From the NCBI GenBank assembly GCA_946482625.1, contig CAMLSH010000075.1, forward strand, positions 1 through 11,198: a DNA stretch of 11,198 nt, in the 5' to 3' direction. The position numbers and the translations under genes were made by a program. Below are positions 1 through 7,000 of the stretch, piece by piece. Within the stretch, counting starts at the first letter, position 1. Every line of letters begins with the position of its first letter. The notes beneath the pieces are model-generated. The model saw only the letters and a program-made list of their open reading frames with translations. It ran no database searches and was not told the DNA's origin. Source of the DNA: an uncultured Opitutaceae bacterium. GTDB taxonomy: Bacteria > Verrucomicrobiota > Verrucomicrobiae > Opitutales > Opitutaceae.

Positions 1-87
1 CACACCTACGAGCGCACCGACAAACCCCGCGGCAAGTTCTTCCACGTCGACTGGCCCGAGGCCTCCCGCCCTCAGCTCGAAGCCTAA
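1..87 (+). CDS. C-terminal end of an unidentified protein (partial)
   Basis: Frame 1 is open from the first base and ends with TAA at 85-87, giving 28 residues that end in RPQLEA. The fragment contains YERTDKPRGKFFHVDWPE, a mixed charged and aromatic stretch that looks like a genuine soluble protein end. A strong hairpin terminator begins 23 bases after the stop, which supports a real plus-strand gene. I do not recognise the family from this tail, and the start lies outside the window. It converges on the FKBP gene. Confidence 0.7.
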   Translation, partial: HTYERTDKPRGKFFHVDWPEASRPQLEA

Positions 88-110
88 ACTTCGATTTAGT
101 TTTCAAACTC

Positions 111-144
111 AAAGCCGCGCGACCGAAAGGTCCGCGGCTTTTTT
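111..144 (+). terminator. Rho-independent terminator between convergent genes, probably bidirectional
   Basis: The left arm is AAAGCCGCG (111-119), then a bulged C120, GACC (121-124), a GAAA tetraloop (125-128), GGTC (129-132) and the matching arm CGCGGCTTT (133-141), followed by T to 144. This is 13 base pairs with one bulge and a run of six T on the plus strand. The plus-strand gene ends 23 bases before it. On the minus strand the same hairpin is followed by TTTGAGTTTG, so it could also end the FKBP transcript whose stop is at 178. Confidence 0.9.
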
Positions 145-177
145 GTGCGCAGATCAACCAATCCGGCTCATCCGGAC

Positions 178-1545
178 TTACTCCGCCGAGACATCGCTGA
201 TTTTGAGCAGCTCGATGTCGAAGATCAGCAGGGACGCCGCGGGAATGCCGCCGGTGGAAACGTCGCCGTACGCAAGCGCCGGAGGGATGTAGAGTTTGAT
301 GCGCCCGCCCGTGCCGATCTTCTGAATACCTTCCGTCCAGCCCGCGATGACGCGGCCCACATCCACCTCGAGCGGCCCCAGCTCCGGGTCGGTCCGATCA
401 AACACCGTGCCATCAAGCAGGCGCCCGATGTAGTTCACCAGAACACGTTGATCGCCACGCGGCGCGATGCCCTCCCCCGGCCGCACGATTTCGTAGCAGA
501 GCCCGCTGGGAAGCGCGACGACCGCGGGGTCCTGCTTCAGTTTTTCGAAAAACGCCGCGTTCTCCGCCAGCCGCTTTTCACGGATCGCCCTTTGCCTGGA
601 TTCCCGGCGTCCCGCCACGAGGCGCGCGACCGCGTCGTAGATTTTTGCGTCACCGAAATCCTCCGCTCGCCGATCCAGCGCCGCGGTCAGCGCCGCGATA
701 AAGCGAACGCGTTCGTCCGCGTTCAGCTCCACGTGCGCGACACCGCGCTCCTGCGCGAGCAACCAGCCCCACGTCTCGATGATCTGCGTCTCCGAAAAAC
801 CCGCCGGTTCGGGAGGCGGCGGAGTCGGCGCAGGTGGCGGGGGCGGCTCTTCGAACGGCGTGTCCTTAATTGCGAGTAGTTCGATTTCGGAGACGGTCGT
901 CGCTCCGGGAGGAATTCCCATCATGGCCGCGTCGCCATCGGGAAAGCCGAGGGCTGGCGGCACGTGCAGCCGGATTTTTCCACCGACACGCATCGTCTGA
1001 ATTCCTGCGGACCAGCCAGCGATGATTTTGAAGAGAACGACATCAACCGCCCCGAGCTGGTCCGTGCTGTCGAACTCCGTGCCGTCCACGAGCCGCGCGT
1101 GATACTTCACGGTCACCGTCTGATCGGCACGCGGTGAAAGCCCCTCTCCTGCGCGCAGCACTTCGCAGTAAACGCCGCCGGGCAACGCGGTGATTCCTGG
1201 CGCCGTCCTCAACGCTTCGAAGTACGCGGCGGCCGCAGCGAGATTTATCTCCTTTTGTTTTTGTCGGACCTCCGATGTGCGTGCGTCGACGAACTGCGTG
1301 ACGTCCGTGTAGATCCGATCGAGCGGATGCGGCGATGGCTGGTGGGCGATCCCCGCCTCCATTCCCTTCACGAGCGCGATGCGCCTGCTCTCGTCGAAGC
1401 CGAATTGATCAGCCAGAGATTCGCGGGCGACGATGCGGCCCCAGGCTTCGATGAGCGAGCCGGTGTCCAAGTCGTTCTCTGCAGCGCCGCCGACTGAAAG
1501 AAAACCGAGGGCGAGCGCGCCTAAAAAAGTGCGAACGGGTGTCAT
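178..1545 (-). CDS. Secreted tandem FKBP-type peptidyl-prolyl cis-trans isomerase (two FKBP domains)
   Basis: The product has 455 residues. Residues 1-22 form a signal peptide ending near GGAA, so the mature protein should be periplasmic or on the surface. It is an internal duplication: a helical segment plus an FKBP core (about 27-135, 142-226), then a Pro-rich linker (233-247, PPPPPAPTPPPPEP), then a second helical segment plus core (about 249-357, 366-449). FKBPs speed cis-trans isomerisation of Xaa-Pro bonds during folding. The second core keeps the usual pocket: Y372, F382-D383, V399-I400, W403, Y426 and F442. The first core has Y148, F158-D159, I174-I175 and W178, but F201 at the Tyr82 position and V218 at the Phe99 position (FKBP12 numbering), so it may be weak or binding-only. 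The ATG follows the upstream gene by 32 bases, which suggests cotranscription. No Shine-Dalgarno is visible. The FKBP assignment is secure; the client proteins are unknown. Confidence 0.93.
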   Translation of the reverse strand: MTPVRTFLGALALGFLSVGGAAENDLDTGSLIEAWGRIVARESLADQFGFDESRRIALVKGMEAGIAHQPSPHPLDRIYTDVTQFVDARTSEVRQKQKEINLAAAAAYFEALRTAPGITALPGGVYCEVLRAGEGLSPRADQTVTVKYHARLVDGTEFDSTDQLGAVDVVLFKIIAGWSAGIQTMRVGGKIRLHVPPALGFPDGDAAMMGIPPGATTVSEIELLAIKDTPFEEPPPPPAPTPPPPEPAGFSETQIIETWGWLLAQERGVAHVELNADERVRFIAALTAALDRRAEDFGDAKIYDAVARLVAGRRESRQRAIREKRLAENAAFFEKLKQDPAVVALPSGLCYEIVRPGEGIAPRGDQRVLVNYIGRLLDGTVFDRTDPELGPLEVDVGRVIAGWTEGIQKIGTGGRIKLYIPPALAYGDVSTGGIPAASLLIFDIELLKISDVSAE

Positions 1546-1577
1546 ATTGATTCAACTACAGGATTTTCAGAGAACAC

Positions 1578-2771
1578 CTAATACTCGCCAGGATGAGCGA
1601 AGAGCGCGGCGGCGCTGGCTCGATCCACCGGCTGAAGATCGTTGGTCTTTTCGTAATACGCGCGCGCTGCATCCGGGTCGGTGTTCGCCCAGTTGCGCAA
1701 GACAGCGAGCAGAGTTTCCGAGCGGAGCGCGGGACTCGCGATCTCACTCACCCAGCCCGCCGCTTCTTTCGGCTCAAGAAACCCCGCGCCCGCCATCGCC
1801 GCGACGCCGTCATCCAGACCGGGACCTATGTCGTTGGTTTTTACCCAATGCACAGCAGCCGCGGCATCGAGTTGCGACCACGCACGCAGCGCCTGCCCCA
1901 TGAGTGGAATGCGTTCCGGATCGGGCGGAAGTTGCGCGACGAATCGCGTGAGTCCGGCCGGGTCCGCCTGTCCCCAGCCGCCGACGACCGCATGGAGCGC
2001 CTCACGACGATCGGTCGGATCGGTCAACGCGCGAGCGACGCGGCCGGCCTCCTCGGGCTGCATCGTCGCCCAGGCCGAGTACGTTTTCGCGAGCAAGATC
2101 GAGCGACCGGTGGCTTCGAGCGTGCCCGGTTGAATGGCGAGGGTCACCGCCCTTTCAAAATGTCCGGCGGCGCAAAGGGCATCCACCAGCGAGCAGCCGT
2201 AGCCCGTCGCGGCATCGGGATCCTGCGAGAACAGTTCGCGTCCGAGCTTCACCGCTTCGTCGGGCTGGCTCGCTACAGCGCTCGCGAAAACAGTTTCCAT
2301 CGCCGTGCTCCGCTTCGCCTGATCGTCGAGCGCACAAACCCACGCCGCTGCGTCGCGCGGAGCGGCGGCAGCCCAGCCGTTCAACGCGGCCTGAATCAAT
2401 ATCTCGCGCAGGACTAAATTCTTCTCCGCCTGGGCGAGTTGCATCGCGCGATCCGGCTCCGTTTTCGCGAGCGTGGCGAGCAGTCCAGCGAGTGCTTGAA
2501 TACGCACGTGCGAGCCCGGCTGTGCAGAGAGCTGCCGCCAGTTACTTTCCGTCCATGCTCGCTCGCTGCCCAGCGATTCGACGGAGAGCGACGTCCGCAC
2601 GCCAAGCGCAGCTTCGTTTTGAACGGCGACAGTTTCCGCTGTGGAGGATGCAGGCGTGAACACGTTCCGCCTGGCAGTGGTTTGCCCAAGCCAAAAAGAG
2701 CCTATCGCAACCACCACGAGTGCGGCTGCGATCGAGGGAGATCGGAAATGGTGAGCGCCGCGTGATGTCAC
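1578..2771 (-). CDS. Membrane-anchored alpha-helical repeat protein, function unknown
   Basis: The product has 397 residues. Residues 1-11 are basic and 12-29 form a hydrophobic segment (IAAALVVVAIGSFWLG) with no obvious cleavage site, so a single N-terminal membrane anchor is likely. The rest is Ala-rich and helical, with a degenerate repeat of about 35-40 residues whose core reads W...(D/Q)P..A..W/V...L. Clear copies start near 133 (WAAAAPRDAAAWV), 234 (WATMQPEEAGRV), 266 (WGQADPAGLTRFV), 298 (WSQLDAAAAVHWV) and 361 (WANTDPDAARAYY). This resembles TPR-like or HEAT-like solenoids found in many verrucomicrobial proteins of unknown role; a scaffold or protein-binding role is inference. The start is GTG at 2769-2771; no ATG, GTG or TTG occurs in frame upstream, and the hydrophobic anchor follows directly. 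The GTG overlaps the stop of a small upstream ORF by four bases. The FKBP gene follows 32 bases downstream. Confidence 0.85.
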   Translation of the reverse strand: MTSRGAHHFRSPSIAAALVVVAIGSFWLGQTTARRNVFTPASSTAETVAVQNEAALGVRTSLSVESLGSERAWTESNWRQLSAQPGSHVRIQALAGLLATLAKTEPDRAMQLAQAEKNLVLREILIQAALNGWAAAAPRDAAAWVCALDDQAKRSTAMETVFASAVASQPDEAVKLGRELFSQDPDAATGYGCSLVDALCAAGHFERAVTLAIQPGTLEATGRSILLAKTYSAWATMQPEEAGRVARALTDPTDRREALHAVVGGWGQADPAGLTRFVAQLPPDPERIPLMGQALRAWSQLDAAAAVHWVKTNDIGPGLDDGVAAMAGAGFLEPKEAAGWVSEIASPALRSETLLAVLRNWANTDPDAARAYYEKTNDLQPVDRASAAALFAHPGEY

Positions 2772-2881
2772 CGATTTCCCATGACGCTGCGACGAATACG
2801 CCCCCAGCGGGAGCGACGATAATAGACGCGGACGACGCGGAGCATCGTGCCTGCTTTGGAAAAGATGGTCTCGAAATTCAT
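2768..2881 (-). CDS. Possible 37-residue basic small protein, translationally coupled to the helical-repeat gene
   Basis: An ATG at 2879-2881 opens a 37-codon frame ending in TGA at 2768-2770. The stop overlaps the GTG start of the next gene as GTGA, the usual sign of translational coupling. The peptide begins MNFETIFSK and becomes strongly basic: VYYRRSRWGRIRRS spans residues 19-32. There is no clear Shine-Dalgarno. The ATG lies only 17 bases past the U-tract of the terminator at 2899-2927, which leaves little room for a promoter unless transcription reads through. It may be a real leader peptide or a chance frame. Confidence 0.35.
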   Translation of the reverse strand: MNFETIFSKAGTMLRVVRVYYRRSRWGRIRRSVMGNR

Positions 2882-2898
2882 GGCTGAGGAATGAAGAT

Positions 2899-2927
2899 AA
2901 AAAGGGCCGGGCCTTTCAGCCCGGCCC
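2899..2927 (-). terminator. Rho-independent terminator after the PL9 pectate lyase gene
   Basis: Read on the minus strand, GGGCCGGGC (2927-2919), a six-base loop (2918-2913) and GCCCGGCCC (2912-2904) form a perfect 9-bp GC stem, followed at once by five U (2903-2899). It lies about 90 bases after the stop of the PL9 gene at 3016 and just before the small ORF/helical-repeat/FKBP unit. It therefore probably separates the pectinase transcript from that unit. Confidence 0.85.
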
Positions 2928-2956
2928 CCCCTTAACCTGATCGCACCACGCGAAGA

Positions 2957-3015
2957 GAACTCATCAGGGGTAATAAGAGTTCACCGGCGCGGCACGAAGT
3001 GCCTAACCAGGGCAC
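2957..3015 (-). repeat. Short hairpins in the 3' untranslated region of the PL9 gene
   Basis: GAACTC (2957-2962) pairs with GAGTTC (2977-2982). Closer to the stop, GGCAC (2991-2995), GTGCC (2999-3003) and GGCAC (3011-3015) lie in a row, so the middle element can pair with either neighbour but not both. These stems are short and may be chance in GC-rich DNA; they could stabilise the 3' end of the mRNA. Confidence 0.35.
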
Positions 3016-3852
3016 TCAGTACTGCATAGTGCTGCCACCGCTGAGAACGCAGTTGGTCAGCAAATCTTTGGTTTTATTGCTGTAGCTGCTGCAGCTGATG
3101 ATCTTGGTCGCGCCGGTGTTGCCATTCTGCGTGAAGCCGCAGCCGGTCGTGCCGCTGTTGGAGTAGGCTTTGCAGGAGGTCATCACGTGCGCCAGGTTCA
3201 TGCCGGAGCTGCCCATTTTGAAGCCGTTGCCGTTGCCCGCGGAGAGCGAGCCATTGTTGTAAGCCTGGCAACTCGTCACCGTCACGGGGGCACCGGCCTG
3301 CCAGAAATCCCAGCCGTCGTCGGAGTTGTGATGACCGAGGCAGTTCTTGAAGACATTGCCGGTGCCGGTAGAGAACTTGGCCGCATAACCGTCGGCGTTC
3401 TGGCCAGACGTGGCGGTGTCGACGTTGTTATAGGATTGGCAGTATTGGATGCTGTTATTCTTCGCGCCCGCGCCCTGGATCTGGATGCCGGTGTTCTTGT
3501 TGCCTGTGGCGATGCACGAATTGATGACGCTGCCGGATGTACCGTAGATGTAGATACCGACACCGTTCACGTTTTTTACCGTGAGCTGGTCGAGGCGGGT
3601 GTTGTTACCCGGGACGAAACCGGCGCTGGCTCCGTTGAAGTTAAACGTGGCCGGGCCTTTGACGGTGACGCCACTGGGGACGTTGATGCGCGTCGTAACC
3701 GAGTAGGTGCCAGACACGGTGATGGTGGTGCCGGACTTGGCGTTTTGAATATCGGATACGATGTCGGCTTTGGCGACGGCGCCGCCGAGGAGCGCGGACG
3801 AGAAGGCCAGGCCAAGTATCCTGGCGAGGCGATGAGCGTGTGGGGTAAACAT
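3016..3852 (-). CDS. Secreted family 9 pectate lyase (PL9, parallel beta-helix)
   Basis: The product has 278 residues. PL9 enzymes cleave polygalacturonate by Ca2+-dependent beta-elimination outside the cell. Residues 1-29 are a signal peptide (RILGLAFSSALLGGAVAKA). The rest is a right-handed beta-helix with Asn ladders and short coils (ADIVSDIQNA, then repeated NNS/NNG turns). The family signature is clear: NADGYAAK (152-159), HNSDDGWDFW (175-184) and GNGFKMG (208-214). D154, D178, D179 and D182 have the same 24/1/3 spacing as the Ca ligands recalled for Dickeya Pel9A (D209, D233, D234, D237), and K212 matches the catalytic Lys273. It is short for the family: a minimal catalytic domain with no Ig module, binding domain or anchor. 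The frame runs far upstream, but the ATG at 3850-3852 directly precedes the signal peptide, so it is chosen. No Shine-Dalgarno is seen. It lies 161 bases after the giant pectinase gene and may share its transcript. Confidence 0.9.
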   Translation of the reverse strand: MFTPHAHRLARILGLAFSSALLGGAVAKADIVSDIQNAKSGTTITVSGTYSVTTRINVPSGVTVKGPATFNFNGASAGFVPGNNTRLDQLTVKNVNGVGIYIYGTSGSVINSCIATGNKNTGIQIQGAGAKNNSIQYCQSYNNVDTATSGQNADGYAAKFSTGTGNVFKNCLGHHNSDDGWDFWQAGAPVTVTSCQAYNNGSLSAGNGNGFKMGSSGMNLAHVMTSCKAYSNSGTTGCGFTQNGNTGATKIISCSSYSNKTKDLLTNCVLSGGSTMQY

Positions 3853-3932
3853 AGCGGGGTTATTTTTTGGGGTTACTGACTCTGTTGTTTTCCACGCCTC
3901 ATCGGCGCGGAGAAATGGGGTGGCGGCTGGCA

Positions 3933-4003
3933 GAAGAGCGGATCCATCGCCCGGGCCGGGGGCGCGCATCGACGCGCTCTCCGGGAGACGAATACCGCTC
4001 TTC
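3933..4003 (-). repeat. Structured intergenic element between the giant pectinase and PL9 genes
   Basis: GAAGAGCGG (3933-3941) is a perfect inverted repeat of CCGCTCTTC (3995-4003). The 53-base interior holds a smaller inverted repeat, GCGCGCATCGACGCGC (3962-3977), and a short TCTC/GAGA stem near 3978-3988. Together they can fold into a branched hairpin in the minus-strand transcript, starting 10 bases after the stop of the giant gene. There is no U-tract, so it is not a standard terminator. It may be an mRNA stabiliser or an attenuator that sets PL9 levels below or above the giant protein. Confidence 0.45.
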
Positions 4004-4013
4004 CGCGGTCGCG

Positions 4014-7000
4014 CTAATCTGCGCTGATCGCATCCCGACTTCGCCGCTTGAAGCAGCGCCCTAAAACCAGGAGCGAAAGTGCGGTCATGAACCAGAGGGA
4101 TGGCGCGCCGCCGCCTTTTTTCTCCAGGACTGCAGGGGCGGCGGGCGGCGCCTCGACCGTGATGGTCACGGGCGCGCTGACCACGCCCCCGGAAGTTTTC
4201 TGGATCAACACCGTGTACACACCGGCGTGCGCGGTTTGGGCGCTGGCGACGGTGTAGGTCGCGGCGTTTGCTCCTGTGATGGGCGCGTTGTTGAGGCGCC
4301 ACTGATAAGAGGTGCCCGTGAATCCCGTGAACGCCGCGGTGAGCGTGAAGGCGTTGCCGGTCGTGATCGTCGTCCCTGAGGCCGTGATCGTCGCCGAGGC
4401 CTGCGCGAGCGACGCCGACGCGGCGCCGGCGGTGTTGCCGGCACCGGCCTGCACCAACGCACTGACATCATCGGTCACGAGCATCTCGTACGAATACGTG
4501 GGCGTGAACACGGTGTCGGTGCCTACATCAGCCGCGGTACCGGTCGTGGTCGTGTACGTATTGTTGTTGGCGCGGATGAGGCCGCCGCCGGACTTCGTGA
4601 GCGGGCTCGCGAGGGCGGTGTATTGATTGCGTTCGCTCAGCAGCTGCGCGTTGGCGAGCACGTTCGTCGCCGAGGTGTTGCCCGTGCTGTTGAGGAAGTT
4701 GTTGTACATGTGAACCCGGCCCCAAGTCGTGACGGGCAGGCTTTGGTCGGCGAGATCGGCGAACCAGTTATGGTGAAGCGAAACGCGGAGCGCCTTCGTC
4801 TCACCGGTCGCGGCACCGATGGTCATGGCGTGGCGGTGCGCGGTCTGCGCGGCCGTGTAGTAGAATTCGCACCACGAAACAGTGACGTTATCCGCACCGC
4901 CGGTGATATCGATGAGTCCGTCGGCACAATTGAAGAGCGTGCAATGCGTGATGTACACGTTGGTCGCGCCCACGAGGGAGATGCCGTCGGCGCCCACGTT
5001 CGGGTTAGTGATATTGAGGCCGCGGATGACGACGTTGCTCACGCCGCTCGCGAGTTCCAGATTGCCGATCAGCGTGGCATTACCGTCGATGCCCTGGATG
5101 GTCTTATTGGACTTCACCGCGACCTTCGTCGCGCCGAGATCGAGCGTGCCGGTCACGGTGATCGTGCGGGCCGTGGCGTCTTCCGCAAAGGTGCGGAAAT
5201 CGGCGGCGGTGGTCGCATTCACGGCAACTCCGGCGGTGCCTCCACCGGTAACGGATGCAGCATAGCCATCGGGCACCGGTGCGGTGAAGACCGTGCCCAC
5301 GGTGAGCGTGACGGCATCGCTGGTGACAGAGCCGAGGGCGTTCGTGACAACCACGCGGTACGATGCGCCGTCGATCGTCTGCACGGGACTGATCGCATAG
5401 CTGGTCGAGGTGGCACCGCTGATGTCCACGGAGTTCTTCTGCCATTGGTAGGTGAGTGGGCCGGTGCCGGAGGCGACGACAGAGAAGGTCGCGCTGCCGC
5501 CCACGTTGACAGAGGCCGCGGCGGGCTGGGTCGTGATCGCGGGCAGACTGCCGAGGACCAGCGAGGCCGCACTGCTGGTGACGGAGCCCGTGGCGTTGGT
5601 CACAACCACGGTGTAGCTCCCGGCGTCTCCGATAACTGGAGACGTGATCGCGTAGGTGGCGCTGGTGGCGCCGGCGATGTCGATGCCCTCTTTTTTCCAC
5701 TGGTAAGTGGGCGCGGGGGCTCCGGTGGCGGTGACCGTGAATGAGGCCGGCTGCCCCGGACTGCCGGATACGCCGACGGGCTGCGCGATGATCTCGGGGG
5801 CGAGTGCGGGCGTCCAGGTGGTCGCGTTGGCGGTGCCGTTCTTCTGCGTGTTCAACACCCAGTAGGCGTTGCTGTAATTGGCGATCTCAACGGCGTTGGT
5901 CGGCTGCGTCCATTGATAGGACCAGGAGATGCGGCCCGAGACATCGACGGGTGTGCCGTCGCTTTGTTTGCGGGAGTTATACTCGACGCAAAGCGTGTTG
6001 CTGCGGTCGGTGATGGTGTTCGCATCCCACGCGGCGGGCGTGAGGAGATTGTCGGCTATCACGCAGTTGAGCAGGACCATCTCGGTGTGCGCCGGCGCGT
6101 TTTGATTCAAGCGGCCGAGGTAGGCGCCGGTGACGTTGCTGCCTGCGCTGAACAGACAGTTCAGGTAAACGAAGCCGTGGTTCGTGGCGGGATTGCGGAC
6201 CTGCGTGTAGAACGTACCCGAGGTGAGCATCTTCAGTTCACAGTTCTCGAAGAAGACCGGGCCGCCGCCCCACATGAAGTCGGTGTCGCCTTCGATGTAC
6301 GTGTTGCTGATATAGGTCGGTCCGTTGACGTTCAGCGTGTCCTGGAAGCTGGAGAGGTTGACGCCCGTGATGATCGTCTGCGCATTGGCGGCGTTGTTGA
6401 AATAAACCGCCTCCGCTTGGGTTCCGCCGATGGGCGTGAAGTTTTTGATCGTGAGGTTCGTGAGCACGGTGCCGGTGCTGCTGCGGCCTTCGAACGCGGC
6501 GCGACCGTTGGTGCCCTGCGGGTTCAGCGTGTTGTTATTGGGATAACCGACGATCGTACCGGTGCGGCTCTCGCCTTTGATCGTGAGCTGGTTCTTGGAA
6601 ACCCAATAAACGATTTCGTAGTAGGTGCCGCTCTTGATGAAGATCGTGGTCGGGGTGGTGTTGTTGGCCGGGATGAAATCGAGCGCGGCCTGCACACTGG
6701 CGAAGTCGCCCGAGCCGTCCGTCGCGACGGTGTAGGTCGTGGCCGTAGCGGGCGCGGCCTTGGTGGTGAAGCTCCACGTCGTGGTGTTCGTGATACCGCT
6801 GAACGCGAGACCGTTTGCGTCGGTGAAGACGCCGGCATCAACCGTGACGTAGTAGGTCTTGCCATAGGTCAGGCTGAGGTTGCGCGGGTAGATCGTGGCG
6901 GTGCTGCCGGAGATCGTGACGGGGTAATAGCTGAAGCCCGCAAGCGTGCCGATGGTCTTGGTCTGGATCGGCAGAGCGAGCAGCGCGGCCGAGGCGGTGC

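Noticed and set aside
145..879. Plus-strand 244-codon frame opposite the FKBP gene
   Set aside because: The minus strand encodes two clear FKBP domains; the plus frame is Arg/Asp-rich without features.
1593..2417. Plus-strand 274-codon frame opposite the helical-repeat gene
   Set aside because: Arg-rich antisense shadow; the minus-strand product has an anchor and regular repeats.
3187..3879. Plus-strand 230-codon frame opposite the PL9 gene
   Set aside because: Same antisense register effect; the sense strand has a signal peptide and full PL9 motifs.
3853..4302. Upstream extension of the PL9 frame, overlapping the end of the giant gene
   Set aside because: The extension is Arg/Pro-rich and would bury the signal peptide; the ATG at 3850-3852 directly precedes a normal signal sequence.
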